From: Prauserella_A sp040645195
GTDB taxonomy: Bacteria > Actinomycetota > Actinomycetes > Mycobacteriales > Pseudonocardiaceae
Length of the DNA stretch: 64,000 nt
Direction: 5' to 3'
Assembly (NCBI RefSeq): GCF_040645195.1
Contig: NZ_JBEYXW010000016.1
Location: 1-64,000 of the forward strand
The translations under genes and the position numbers were made by a program. Below, piece by piece: positions 8,349 through 17,355 of the stretch. Numbering within the stretch: position 1 is the stretch's first letter; each line of letters starts with the position of its first letter. A model generated the notes under the pieces. That model searched no databases. It worked only from the letters and a program-made list of their open reading frames with translations, and was not told where the DNA came from.

Positions 8349-9251
8349 TCAGCCTCGTCCGCTGTTTCGGGTCGACAGGGCCGGCGTGAGACCGACGAGC
8401 CGCGCGCTCTCGTCCCAGAGTTGGTCACAACGCGCGACATCGGTGGTGTGCGGTGCGGTCGGCACCTGCTTCCGCCGGACGAAGAACTTTCCGGTGACTC
8501 CGTCGACCTCCGGCGCTGTCGCAAGCCAGGCGGGAGTATCGGCGCCGGTGTCGGGGCCGGACAGGAACGGCTTCGACAGAAGGTTGAGCAGGCGCAAGGT
8601 ACCGCCGATATTCTGGTCGAGCCCGGTTCCCTTGATGATTCCGGGGTGCGCGCCGTTCACGGTGATGCGTGTGTTGGTGAGGCGGCGGGCGAGGGCGTAG
8701 ACGAACATCGCGTTCATGTTCTTGGTTCGTCCATATGCGACGAACGGCTTGAAGCTGGGCGCGATTCCCAGCCCACGCCCGGTTGCGCAGTCCAGGTCGG
8801 TCAGATCGACCGGCACCCGCGTCAACCCGGTCGGCGATGCGCCCACGACGATGAACCGTGCGGGTCGCTGCCCGATGGGCTCGATCAGCGAGCGCATCAG
8901 CAGATACGGCGCCAGATGGTTGGTGGCGAGGGTTGGCTGGATCCCCTCGGGCGTGCGGTCCCGGATCCCGGCGATGGTCGCCGCGTTGCTGATCACGATG
9001 TCCGGCACGACGTCGGCGGCCAGGCGCTCGGCGAGAGCACGCACATCACCGAGCAAGGACAGATCCGTCCGCTCCAGCTTCACCTCGGCGCCGGGCACCG
9101 CGGCGGTCACGCGCCGCCGTGCCGCGTTGAGCCGTTCGTCGCTCCGGCCGACCATGACGACGGTCATTCCCTCGGCTGCCAGCCGCCGTGCGATTGCTTC
9201 CCCGATGCCGGATGTGGCACCGGTGACCACAGCCCGCTTCCCTTGGTTCAT
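8349..9251 (-). CDS. Short-chain dehydrogenase/reductase
   Basis: 300 residues with the classical SDR cofactor motif TGATSGIG (residues 10-17), a SNAA element in place of NNAG, and the active-site YGRTK (YxxxK). The long loop before the Tyr and the sequence VNGAHPGIIKGTGL resemble retinol-dehydrogenase/WW-oxidoreductase-like SDRs. R14-R36-type basic residues (VGRSDERL) favour NADP(H). It is downstream of the TetR gene on the same strand, with two palindromic operators over its promoter. The substrate is unknown, but a lipophilic alcohol or ketone is typical of this subgroup. Confidence 0.88.
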   Translation of the reverse strand: MNQGKRAVVTGATSGIGEAIARRLAAEGMTVVMVGRSDERLNAARRRVTAAVPGAEVKLERTDLSLLGDVRALAERLAADVVPDIVISNAATIAGIRDRTPEGIQPTLATNHLAPYLLMRSLIEPIGQRPARFIVVGASPTGLTRVPVDLTDLDCATGRGLGIAPSFKPFVAYGRTKNMNAMFVYALARRLTNTRITVNGAHPGIIKGTGLDQNIGGTLRLLNLLSKPFLSGPDTGADTPAWLATAPEVDGVTGKFFVRRKQVPTAPHTTDVARCDQLWDESARLVGLTPALSTRNSGRG

Positions 9252-9272
9252 GACGTGCTCGCCCCTCCAACT

Positions 9273-9317
9273 TAGGTTGACACTGTCAACCTAGCCGGAT
9301 GAGTTGACAGTGTCAAC
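9273..9317 (-). promoter_or_regulatory. SDR promoter overlapped by two palindromic operators
   Basis: Two copies of GTTGACA-N-TGTCAAC are present. The first (9273-9293) has perfect 10-bp arms; the second (9303-9317) has 7-bp arms. Reading leftward, TTGACA inside the second copy (9311-9316) and TAGGTT inside the first (9288-9293) are 17 bp apart and form a -35/-10 pair, so both core promoter elements sit inside operators. This is a tight repression design, probably for a TetR-type protein. The second copy overlaps the stop codon of the upstream TetR gene. Confidence 0.7.
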
Positions 9318-9924
9318 CGCGCACGCGCAGGCCGTCGAAGGCCACCGTGGTCACCGCGTCCGCCAGCGTGGCCGCATCGACGCCGCCCCGCGGCCGGTAC
9401 CACTCGACCAGCGAGTTGACCATGCCGAACAGCAGACGAGCGGAGGTCGCGGGGTCGATGTCGGGGCGCAGGTCACCATCGGCCGCGGCCTTGCTGACCA
9501 GATCGGTGACGATCTGGTCGAACTCCCGGCGCCGGGCCAGCGCGGCCTTCTCGGCCTTGGTGTTGCCCCGCACTCGTAGGAGCAGGGTCACGAACGGCAA
9601 CTGCTCGACCAGCACGCCGACGCTTGCCCGCACGAGGTGCTCGAGCTTGTTGATGGCGCGTTCCTCCATCGCGTCGAGCTTGGCCACTTCCGTGAACAGC
9701 CCGTCCAGGCCGCGGTTCACGGCCAGCTCCAGGAGCTCCTCCTTGCTGCGCACATGGTGGTAGATCGCGGACTTGGTGATGCCGAGCTGGCGGGACAGGT
9801 CCTCCATGCTGGTGCCGTCGTACCCGCGCTCGTTGAACAGTCTGACCGCCACCGCGAGCAGGGACTCCAGGTCGTATCCGGGCCTGCCTCGTTTGGCGGC
9901 TCGGTTGCGCGGTGACTCGGTCAT
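9313..9924 (-). CDS. TetR-family regulator, probable PaaR-type repressor of the phenylacetate genes
   Basis: 203 residues. The N-terminal HTH is RLFNERGYDGTSMEDLSRQL then GITKSAIYHHVRSKEEL; the rest is a helical ligand domain. It is divergent from the paaZABCDE operon with a 105-bp gap containing an inverted repeat of the PaaR kind. In actinobacteria a TetR protein in this position (PaaR) represses paa genes and is released by phenylacetyl-CoA. That role is inferred from position and fold. It may also act on the SDR gene behind it, although the palindromes there have a different sequence. Confidence 0.8.
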   Translation of the reverse strand: MTESPRNRAAKRGRPGYDLESLLAVAVRLFNERGYDGTSMEDLSRQLGITKSAIYHHVRSKEELLELAVNRGLDGLFTEVAKLDAMEERAINKLEHLVRASVGVLVEQLPFVTLLLRVRGNTKAEKAALARRREFDQIVTDLVSKAAADGDLRPDIDPATSARLLFGMVNSLVEWYRPRGGVDAATLADAVTTVAFDGLRVRG

Positions 9925-9990
9925 GGCCGCATTATCGCAATGCCACCATCACCGCTTTCGTTCTCTACGGCTGCACGCTAGCATTAATTC

Positions 9991-10002
9991 CTGAACGTTC
10001 GG
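9991..10002. promoter_or_regulatory. PaaR-like operator in the tetR-paaZ divergent region
   Basis: CTGAACGTTCGG, centred on the perfect octamer palindrome GAACGTTC, lies between the divergent TetR and paaZ genes, 28 bp upstream of the paaZ ATG. It resembles the ACCGA-N-CGGT style sites of actinobacterial PaaR proteins. Confidence 0.5.
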
Positions 10003-10029
10003 TTGGTAAATCTGGGAGAGCGAGGAACG

Positions 10030-12078
10030 ATGCCCCAGCATTCGACGACGATGCTGCGTAGCTACGTCAGCGGCGGCTGGCGGACCGGCGAGGGCGAGGG
10101 AGCGCCGCTGCACGACGCCGTGACGGGCGCCGAGGTCGCACGGATCTCCTCGGCTGGCATCGACATGGCCGCCGCGCTCGACCACGGCAGGCGGGTCGGT
10201 GGGCCTGCGTTGCGGGAGCTGACCTTCCACCAGCGGGCAGCGCTGCTCAAGGCGCTGGCCTCGCGCCTGCGTGAACATCGCGCCGAGCTGTATGAGCTGT
10301 CCGCGAAGACCGGCGCTACGCTGGGCGACTCGAAGTTCGACGTCGACGGCGGCATCGGCGTGCTGTTCGCCTACTCCAGCAAGGGCAGGCGCGAGCTGCC
10401 GAACGACACCGTCTACGTCGATGGGGGCGTCGAGCCGCTGAGCAAGGGCGGCACGTTCCTCGGCCAGCACATCGCCACCCCGCTGCGCGGCGTCGCGGTC
10501 CAGATCAACGCGTTCAACTTCCCGGTCTGGGGCCCGCTGGAGAAGTTCGCGCCCGCGTTCCTGGCGGGGGTGCCGAGCCTGGTCAAGCCGGCCAGCCAGA
10601 CCGCTTACCTCACCGAACGGCTCGTCGAGCTGGCCATCACCTCGGGCCTGATCCCCGAGGGCACGCTGCAGCTGATCTCCGGCAGCGCAGGCGATCTGCT
10701 CGAGCACCTCACCGAGCAGGATCTGGTGTCGTTCACCGGCTCGGCCTCGACAGCGCAGAAACTGCGCACCCACCCGGCGATCGTGCGCAACGCCGTGCGG
10801 TTCAACGCCGAGGCCGACTCGCTCAACCTGTCGATCCTCGGCCCGGATGCCGCTGCCGGTACGGCCGAGTTCGACCTCTACGTCAAGCAGCTGGTCACCG
10901 AGATGACCGTCAAGGCAGGCCAGAAGTGCACCGCGATCCGGCGTGCGTTCGTCCCGGCGAACCTCATCGACGACATCGTCGACGCCGCGCGTGAACGGCT
11001 GGCGAAGGTGACGATCGGTAACCCGGCCAACGCCGAGGTGCGTATGGGCGCGCTGGCCAGCCTCGAACAACGCGAAGAGGTCCGGCGCTCCCTCAAGGCA
11101 CTCCAGGACGCGGCCACCGTCGTGTTCGGCGACCCGGAGCGGGTCGAGGTCATCGACGCCGACGCCGAGCGAGGCGCGTTCCTCTCACCGGTGCTGCTGA
11201 AGGCCGGCGACCCCGAACGTGCCGAACCGCACGAGGTCGAGGCCTTCGGTCCCGTCTCCACACTGCTGCCCTACACCTCCACCCAGCAGGTCATCGAGCT
11301 GGCCGCGCGCGGCCATGGCAGCCTCGCCGGGTCGATCGTCACCGGTGACGCCGGCTTCGCCCGCGAGGTGGTCCTCGGTGTGGCGCCCTGGCACGGGCGC
11401 CTGCTGGTGCTCGACACCGACGACGCCGGGGAGTCCACCGGTCACGGCTCACCGCTGCCGCAGCTCGTCCACGGCGGTCCCGGTCGTGCCGGCGGCGGCG
11501 AGGAGATGGGCGGCATCCGCGGCGTCCTGCACCACATGCAGCGCACCGCTGTACAGGCCAGCCCGGTGGTGCTCTCGGCCGTTACCGGCCGGTGGGTCGA
11601 GGGTGCTCCGCGGACCGGGGGAGACGTGCACCCGTTCCGGAAGTCGTTGGCGGAGCTGAAGATCGGCGACTCGGTGGTGGCCGGGCCACGAACCGTGACG
11701 CAGGCCGATGTCGACCATTTCGCCGAGTTCACCGGCGACACCTTCTACGCCCACACCGACCCGGAGGCCGCGGCCGCGAACCCACTGTTCGGCGGCATCG
11801 TGGCCCACGGCTACCTCGTCGTGTCCTTCGCGGCGGGCCTGTTCGTCTCGCCCGAGCCCGGTCCGGTGCTGGCCAACTACGGCCTGGAGAACCTGCGCTT
11901 CCTGACCCCGGTCAAACCTGGTGACGAGTTGACGGTGACCCTGACGGCCAAGCAGATCACGCCCCGCGAGAACGCCGGCTACGGCGAGGTCCGCTGGGAC
12001 GCCGACGTGACCAACCAGAACCAGGAGTCCGTCGCCAAGTACGACGTGCTCACCCTGGTGGCCAAGGAGAACTCGTGA
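10030..12078 (+). CDS. paaZ: Bifunctional PaaZ: oxepin-CoA hydrolase / aldehyde dehydrogenase
   Basis: 682 residues. Residues 1 to about 520 are an aldehyde dehydrogenase domain (FNFPVWGPLEKFAPA, FTGSASTAQKL, catalytic Cys near residue 300 in KAGQKCTAIRR). The C-terminal about 150 residues are a MaoC-like hotdog hydratase domain (GDTFYAHTDPEAA, GGIVAHGYLVVSFAAGL). In phenylacetate degradation PaaZ opens the oxepin-CoA ring and oxidises the resulting semialdehyde. The start is ATG 10030 with CGAGGAA upstream, rather than a TTG 27 bp earlier that has no ribosome site. It heads the paa operon and overlaps paaA by 4 bp. Confidence 0.95.
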   Translation: MPQHSTTMLRSYVSGGWRTGEGEGAPLHDAVTGAEVARISSAGIDMAAALDHGRRVGGPALRELTFHQRAALLKALASRLREHRAELYELSAKTGATLGDSKFDVDGGIGVLFAYSSKGRRELPNDTVYVDGGVEPLSKGGTFLGQHIATPLRGVAVQINAFNFPVWGPLEKFAPAFLAGVPSLVKPASQTAYLTERLVELAITSGLIPEGTLQLISGSAGDLLEHLTEQDLVSFTGSASTAQKLRTHPAIVRNAVRFNAEADSLNLSILGPDAAAGTAEFDLYVKQLVTEMTVKAGQKCTAIRRAFVPANLIDDIVDAARERLAKVTIGNPANAEVRMGALASLEQREEVRRSLKALQDAATVVFGDPERVEVIDADAERGAFLSPVLLKAGDPERAEPHEVEAFGPVSTLLPYTSTQQVIELAARGHGSLAGSIVTGDAGFAREVVLGVAPWHGRLLVLDTDDAGESTGHGSPLPQLVHGGPGRAGGGEEMGGIRGVLHHMQRTAVQASPVVLSAVTGRWVEGAPRTGGDVHPFRKSLAELKIGDSVVAGPRTVTQADVDHFAEFTGDTFYAHTDPEAAAANPLFGGIVAHGYLVVSFAAGLFVSPEPGPVLANYGLENLRFLTPVKPGDELTVTLTAKQITPRENAGYGEVRWDADVTNQNQESVAKYDVLTLVAKENS

Positions 12079-13022
12079 CCGCCACCATGTCCGAAAAGGA
12101 CCTCGAGGCCCACTTCGAGCACACGCTCGCCAGGGACCAGCGGATCGAACCGCGGGACTGGCTGCCCGAGGGCTACCGCAGGACGATGATCCGCCAGATC
12201 GCGCAGCACGCGCACTCGGAGATCATCGGGATGCAGCCCGAAGGCAACTGGATCACCCGCGCGCCCTCGTTGCGGCGCAAGGCGATCCTGCTCGCGAAGG
12301 TGCAGGACGAGGCCGGGCACGGGCTCTACCTGTACTCGTCGGCGGAAACCCTGGGCGCCGACCGTACCGACCTGACCGAGAAGCTGATCACCGGCCGGCA
12401 GAAGTACTCGTCGATCTTCAACTACCCCACACTGTCGTTCGCCGACGTCGGCGTGATCGGGTGGCTCGTCGACGGCGCGGCGATCTGCAACCAGGTTCCG
12501 TTGTGCCGCAGCAGCTACGGCCCCTACGCGCGGGCGATGATCCGCATCTGCAAGGAGGAGTCCTTCCACCAGCGGCAGGGCTACGAGCTGCTGATGACGA
12601 TGATGAAGGGCACCGACGGCCAGCGTCGCATGGTGCAGGACGCGGTGGACCGGTTCTGGTGGCCGTCGCTGATGATGTTCGGCCCGCCCGATGCGGACTC
12701 GCCGAACACCGCGCAGTCGATGGCATGGAAGATCAAGCGGCACACCAACGACGAGCTGCGGCAGCGCTTCGTCGACATGACCGTGCCGCAGGCCGACGTG
12801 CTCGGCGTGACGCTGCCGGACCCCGAGCTGACGTGGAACGCCGAGCGCGGGCACTACGACTTCGGCCAGGTGGACTGGTCCGAGCTCAAGCAGGTCATCT
12901 CCGGCAACGGGCCGTGCAACACCGAACGCATCGCCCGCAGGAGGCAGGCACACGAGGACGGCGCGTGGGTCCGCGAAGCCGCGGCCGCGCACGCGCGCAA
13001 GGCGGCGGAGGCGACAGCGTGA
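12075..13022 (+). CDS. paaA: Phenylacetyl-CoA 1,2-epoxidase catalytic subunit PaaA
   Basis: 315 residues, the usual size. It is the di-iron ferritin-like catalytic subunit of the PaaABCE multicomponent epoxidase that makes ring-1,2-epoxyphenylacetyl-CoA. Two carboxylate-bridged iron motifs are visible: KVQDEAGHGLYL (DExxH) and CKEESFHQRQGYELL (EExxH). The GTG start overlaps the paaZ stop (GTGA) and its end overlaps paaB in the same way, so translation is coupled through the operon. Confidence 0.97.
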   Translation: MTATMSEKDLEAHFEHTLARDQRIEPRDWLPEGYRRTMIRQIAQHAHSEIIGMQPEGNWITRAPSLRRKAILLAKVQDEAGHGLYLYSSAETLGADRTDLTEKLITGRQKYSSIFNYPTLSFADVGVIGWLVDGAAICNQVPLCRSSYGPYARAMIRICKEESFHQRQGYELLMTMMKGTDGQRRMVQDAVDRFWWPSLMMFGPPDADSPNTAQSMAWKIKRHTNDELRQRFVDMTVPQADVLGVTLPDPELTWNAERGHYDFGQVDWSELKQVISGNGPCNTERIARRRQAHEDGAWVREAAAAHARKAAEATA

Positions 13023-13306
13023 ACGAGAACGAGTGGCCGCTCTACGAGGTGTTCGTGCGTGGCAAGCGCGGCCTCAACCATGTGCATGTCGGGTCGCTGC
13101 GCGCGGCCGACGACCAGATGGCCCTGCACAACGCCCGTGACCTCTTCACGCGGCGCAACGAGGGCGTGAGCATCTGGGTCGTCAAGGCCGCCGACATCAC
13201 CGCGTCCAGCCCGGACGAGAAGGACCCGTTCTTCGCGCCGTCGGGCGACAAGGTGTACCGGCACCCGACCTTCTACGACATCCCCGACAACGTCCCCCAC
13301 ATGTGA
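13019..13306 (+). CDS. paaB: Phenylacetyl-CoA epoxidase subunit PaaB
   Basis: 95 residues, typical for PaaB. It begins NENEWPLYEVFVRGKRGL and contains the family stretch HNARDLFTRRNEGVSIWVV. PaaB is a small non-catalytic subunit that bridges PaaA-PaaC heterodimers in the epoxidase complex. GTG 13019 overlaps the paaA TGA. Confidence 0.95.
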   Translation: MNENEWPLYEVFVRGKRGLNHVHVGSLRAADDQMALHNARDLFTRRNEGVSIWVVKAADITASSPDEKDPFFAPSGDKVYRHPTFYDIPDNVPHM

Positions 13307-13313
13307 GCCCGAG

Positions 13314-14198
13314 ATGTCCTTCGACAACGCCTACGAGGCACTCGCCGACGCTCACGACGACTCACGCTGGGCGTTCGGCACCGGGTTCTCCGACCCGCTG
13401 TCCGGTGTGGACACCTCGGTACCGTCCGGTGTGGATGGTGCCGACCTTGCCGCCTACTGCCTGATGCTCGGTGACGACGCGCTGATCTTCTCGCACCGGC
13501 TGCAGCAGTGGTGCACGCACGCGCCCGAGCTGGAGGACGAGGTCGCGATCGCCAACATCGGGCTGGACCTGCTCGGCCAGGCCCGGTTGCTGCTGGCCCG
13601 CGCCGGTAAGGCGGACGGTACCGACCGCGGCGAGGACCATTTCGCGTTCCTCCGCGACGAGCACGAGTTCCGTAACGTCCGGCTCGCCGAGCTCGAACGG
13701 GGCGACTTCGGGCAGCTGATCGCTGTGCTGCTGGTGTACTCGACCTGGCGGCTCGCGTTGTTCCAGGCCCTGACGGCGTCGCAGGATCCGGTTCTCGCCG
13801 CGATCGCGGACAAGGGCGTCAAGGAGCTCACCTACCACCGCGACTACGCCGCCTGGTGGGCGGTGCGGCTCGGCGACGGTACCGCGTTCTCGCACGAGCG
13901 CATGCGGGCCGGGCTGGCCGGGATCTGGCCGTTCGTCGAGGAGCTGTTCGCCCCGCACGAGATCGAGTCGCGGCTGGCGCGGGCCGGTGTCGCGGCAGAT
14001 CCGGCGGCGGCGCGCGCCGAGTTCGACAGCGTGCTGGAGCAGGTGTTGCAGGCGGCGACTCTGCGCAGGCCCGAGACCGCGGGCAGGGCCGGGGTCGCCG
14101 GCCGTACCGGCCGCGGCGGCAGGCACACCGAGGCCATGGGCTACCTGCTGGCGGAGCTGCAGAGTGTCGCCCGTGCCCACCCGGAGGCGACATGGTGA
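13314..14198 (+). CDS. paaC: Phenylacetyl-CoA epoxidase subunit PaaC
   Basis: 294 residues, a ferritin-like structural subunit that pairs with PaaA (LGDDALIFSHRLQQW, IANIGLDLLGQARLLLARAG, KELTYHRDYAAWWAVRLGDG). PaaC shares the PaaA fold but does not hold the active di-iron centre. The C-terminal region includes a Gly/Arg-rich linker (GRAGVAGRTGRGGRH), longer than I would expect. The start is ATG 13314, 7 bp after paaB. Confidence 0.95.
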   Translation: MSFDNAYEALADAHDDSRWAFGTGFSDPLSGVDTSVPSGVDGADLAAYCLMLGDDALIFSHRLQQWCTHAPELEDEVAIANIGLDLLGQARLLLARAGKADGTDRGEDHFAFLRDEHEFRNVRLAELERGDFGQLIAVLLVYSTWRLALFQALTASQDPVLAAIADKGVKELTYHRDYAAWWAVRLGDGTAFSHERMRAGLAGIWPFVEELFAPHEIESRLARAGVAADPAAARAEFDSVLEQVLQAATLRRPETAGRAGVAGRTGRGGRHTEAMGYLLAELQSVARAHPEATW

Positions 14199-14683
14199 CC
14201 GCACGAGCCATCGCGGAGACCGTCCGCGATCCCGAGCTGCCGATGCTGACGCTGGCCGATCTCGGCGTGCTGCGCGAGGTGTCCGAATCGGACGGCACGG
14301 TCACCGTGTCGATCACGCCGACCTACACCGGCTGCCCGGCCATGGACACCATGCGCGACGACCTGGTGCACGCGCTGCAGGGCGCCGGGTACTCCCGCGT
14401 CGAGGTGCGCATGGTGCTGCACCCGGCGTGGAGCACCGACTGGATCACCGGCAACGGCCGCCGCAAGCTCGCCGCGGCCGGCATCGCCCCGCCGGGCAGC
14501 GCGCCGCGGCCTGCGCCAGGGCCGGTCCGGCTGACGCTCGCCCCGTCGGTGCGACAGGTGAGCTGCCCCCGGTGCGGTTCGGCCGACACGGAGCTGGTGT
14601 CGGAGTTCGGGGCCACCGCGTGCAAAGCGCTGCTGCGGTGCCGCTCGTGCCACGAACCCTTCGAACACGTCAAGGAGATCTGA
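14192..14683 (+). CDS. paaD: PaaD, MIP18-family maturation factor of the PaaABCE epoxidase
   Basis: 163 residues. An N-terminal DUF59/MIP18 domain (VRDPELPMLTLADLGVLREV, TPTYTGCPAMD) is followed by a C-terminal four-cysteine ribbon (CPRCGS ... CRSCHEPF) that probably binds Zn or Fe. PaaD is needed for assembly of the Fe or Fe-S centres of the epoxidase and its reductase. It overlaps the paaC stop by 7 bp and lies 1 bp before paaE. Confidence 0.93.
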   Translation: MVTARAIAETVRDPELPMLTLADLGVLREVSESDGTVTVSITPTYTGCPAMDTMRDDLVHALQGAGYSRVEVRMVLHPAWSTDWITGNGRRKLAAAGIAPPGSAPRPAPGPVRLTLAPSVRQVSCPRCGSADTELVSEFGATACKALLRCRSCHEPFEHVKEI

Positions 14684-14684
14684 G

Positions 14685-15764
14685 GTGACCGCGAGCACGA
14701 GGTCCAGGTTGCGGGGCGACTTCCACACCCTCACCGTCGCCGAGGTGACCCCGCTGTGCGACGACGCGGTCGCGGTGACCTTCGACGTGCCGCCGGAGCT
14801 GGCGGAGTCCTACGCGTTCCGGGCGGGACAGTCGCTGACGTTGCGCCGTATCGTCGACGGCAGGCAGGAGCGCCGGGCCTACTCGATCTGCGCACCGGAG
14901 GGCAGCGCGCCCCGCATCGGGGTGCGGGAGGTGCCGGACGGGCTGTTCTCCAGCTGGCTGGTCCGCCGGGTGCGGCCCGGTGACGAGATCGAGGTCGGTA
15001 CCCCGACCGGGAAGTTCACACCCGACGGGGCGGCCGCGCACCATGTGCTGATCGCCGCGGGATCGGGCATCACGCCGGTGCTGTCGATCGCCGCGACCGT
15101 TCTGCGCGACCCGGCCGTGGCGGTCACCGTGTTGTACGGCAACCGTCGTACGGACACGGTGATGTTCGCCGACGAGCTGGCCGATCTCAAGGACCGTTAC
15201 CCGGACCGGCTCGAACTGGTGCATGTGCTCTCCCGGGAACCGCGTGAGGCGGAGTTGTTCACCGGGCGCCTCGACGGCGAGAAGCTCACCGCGCTGCTGG
15301 CGTTGGTGCCCGACGTCGGCGCGGTGGGGCATTGGTGGCTCTGCGGTCCTTTCGGGATGGTCACCGTCGCGCGGGATCGCCTGCGCGAGGCGGGTGTCCC
15401 GGCCGAGCGCATCCACCAGGAACTGTTCTATGTGGACGATGTGCCACCGGAACCGGTGCGGCACGAGGAGGCACCGGTCGAGGGGCTGACGAGCGAGGTC
15501 ACGATCGTCCTCGACGGGCGTTCCACCACCACAGCGCTCTCACGGGAGATCCCGATCCTCGACGGCGCACAGCGGGCCCGCCCGGACCTGCCGTTCGCCT
15601 GCAAGGGCGGCGTCTGCGGCACCTGCCGTGCCAAGGTCACCACCGGCAAGGCGGACATGCGCCGCAACTTCGCGCTCGAGCCGGCCGAGGTCGCGGCCGG
15701 TTTCGTGCTGACCTGCCAGTCGCTACCGTGTTCGGAGACTCTCACCGTCGACTTCGACGCCTGA
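14685..15764 (+). CDS. paaE: Phenylacetyl-CoA epoxidase reductase subunit PaaE
   Basis: 359 residues. An N-terminal FAD/NAD(P)-binding ferredoxin-reductase module (YSICAPEG, GSGITPVLSIAATVL) is followed by a C-terminal plant-type [2Fe-2S] ferredoxin domain (CKGGVCGTCRAKVTTG, fourth Cys in LTCQSL). It passes electrons from NADPH to the PaaA di-iron site. It is the last gene of the block. No paaG, paaF, paaH, paaJ or paaK is present here, so the CoA ligase and lower pathway must lie elsewhere. Confidence 0.95.
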   Translation: MTASTRSRLRGDFHTLTVAEVTPLCDDAVAVTFDVPPELAESYAFRAGQSLTLRRIVDGRQERRAYSICAPEGSAPRIGVREVPDGLFSSWLVRRVRPGDEIEVGTPTGKFTPDGAAAHHVLIAAGSGITPVLSIAATVLRDPAVAVTVLYGNRRTDTVMFADELADLKDRYPDRLELVHVLSREPREAELFTGRLDGEKLTALLALVPDVGAVGHWWLCGPFGMVTVARDRLREAGVPAERIHQELFYVDDVPPEPVRHEEAPVEGLTSEVTIVLDGRSTTTALSREIPILDGAQRARPDLPFACKGGVCGTCRAKVTTGKADMRRNFALEPAEVAAGFVLTCQSLPCSETLTVDFDA

Positions 15765-15814
15765 ACCTCCACAAGGGCAAGCGGTACTTAAGGCGGACAT
15801 GCGGTCATTGACCG

Positions 15815-17284
15815 GTGACCGCTACCGAGTCGCCGACCGTGCGGGAGCGCAGCCGCTGGATCGTGCTCACGCTGATGGGCCTCGCGCTCTGCGTGGTGGT
15901 GCTGAACAACTCCGCCATGAACGTCGCGATACCCGCGCTGATGCGCGATCTCGGCGCGGACCTCACCGCCGTGCAGTGGATCATCGACAGCTACTCCATC
16001 GTGTTCGCCGGCCTGCTGATCGTGGCGGGAGTCTGGTCAGACCGATGGGGCCGTAAACGGCTGACGCTCGGGGGGCTGGCGGTGTTCGGTGCGGCCTCGG
16101 TGCTGGCGGCGTTCGCCACCAGCACCGCCGAGCTGATCGCGCTGCGCGCGGTTCTCGGTGCGGCGGCGGCGTTCGTCATGCCCGGCACGCTCGCGATCCT
16201 GCTGCACACCTTCGACCGGACGGAGCGGCCCAAGGCGATCGCCGCCTGGAGCGGCATCGCCGCACTGGGCGTTGCGCTGGGCCCGGTGCTGGGCGGGCTG
16301 ATGGTCGACGAGTTCGGCTGGTCCGCGGTGTTCTGGCTCAACGTGCCGCTCGTCGTCGGCGTCGTGGTGGCGAGTCTCGTCGTCGTGCGGGAGTCCGCCG
16401 ACCCGGCCGCGCCACCGACCGACGTGCGCGGCGCCGTGCTGTCGGTGCTGACCATCGGGGCACTCGTGTTCACCGTGATCGAGCTCGGGGCGCCGGCGAC
16501 TCCCTCCGGTGTCGTGGTGGCGGGCGGGCTGGTGGCCATCGTCGCCGCGGTCGCGTTCGTGCGCAGGCTGCGGACGGCGCCGCACCCGTTGATCGAGGTG
16601 TCGTTGCTGCGCGACCGCCGGTTCGCCGGTGCCGCCGTGAGCAACATGTTGTTGTTCTTCGGCCTCGCCGGTGCACTCCTCGTACTCACCCAGCGGCTGC
16701 AACAACAACTGGGCATGAGCCCGTTCACGGCGGGGCTCGCCGTGGGACCGGTCGCCCTCACCGTCCTTGCGGCCACGGCGTTCTCGCCCGCGGTGGCTCA
16801 GCGCCTCGGTGCGCGGTGGGCTGTCGGCGCCGGGATGATCATGGCCGCGGCAGGACTGCTCATCCTGGGCTGGTGGGGCCACCAGTATCCGATCATCGTC
16901 GTGGCGCTGTCCGCGGTCGGGATCGGCTTCGGGCTGGCCACACCGGTGGCGACCAGCATGCTCGTGGCAAGCCTGCCCGATGACCGCGCCAGTTCGGGCT
17001 CGGCGGTCAACGACACCATGCAGGAACTCGGTTTCGCACTGGGCGTCGCGGTCGTCGGTGCCGTGTTGAACCGGGTGTTCCAGCACCGGATGCCGGACGC
17101 GTCGCTACATGCCGCGCTCGATCGCGCGGCCGTGGAGGGAACAGCGGTGGCCGAACAAGCGGGTACCGCTTTCGACATCGCCTCCGCGAGCGCCATGACG
17201 ATCGGCGCGCTCATCACCTTGCTCGCGGCAGCGGTCGCGATCCGCCTGCTGCCGGGCAGGGCAGGCACGAAAAGCGCGCCCTAA
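15815..17284 (+). CDS. MFS drug-exporter-like transporter (DHA2, 14 TM)
   Basis: 489 residues with about 14 hydrophobic helices. It has EmrB/QacA-style features: PALMRDLGADLTAVQWIIDS near the N-terminus, motif A-like GVWSDRWGRKRLTLGG, and motif C-like ALGVALGPVLGGLMVDEFG. A proton-driven exporter of small hydrophobic compounds is expected. It lies between paaE (50 bp before) and the first biosynthetic operon (71 bp after), so it could serve either; self-resistance or product export for the cluster is plausible. The GTG at 15815 has only a weak ribosome site. Confidence 0.85.
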   Translation: MTATESPTVRERSRWIVLTLMGLALCVVVLNNSAMNVAIPALMRDLGADLTAVQWIIDSYSIVFAGLLIVAGVWSDRWGRKRLTLGGLAVFGAASVLAAFATSTAELIALRAVLGAAAAFVMPGTLAILLHTFDRTERPKAIAAWSGIAALGVALGPVLGGLMVDEFGWSAVFWLNVPLVVGVVVASLVVVRESADPAAPPTDVRGAVLSVLTIGALVFTVIELGAPATPSGVVVAGGLVAIVAAVAFVRRLRTAPHPLIEVSLLRDRRFAGAAVSNMLLFFGLAGALLVLTQRLQQQLGMSPFTAGLAVGPVALTVLAATAFSPAVAQRLGARWAVGAGMIMAAAGLLILGWWGHQYPIIVVALSAVGIGFGLATPVATSMLVASLPDDRASSGSAVNDTMQELGFALGVAVVGAVLNRVFQHRMPDASLHAALDRAAVEGTAVAEQAGTAFDIASASAMTIGALITLLAAAVAIRLLPGRAGTKSAP

Positions 17285-17355
17285 GCGCCGCATCAGCCGC
17301 CCCGGCAAGGCTAGGGCGCAACCGCAATCCCGATCACCTCGCCTGGGAGAACGAC

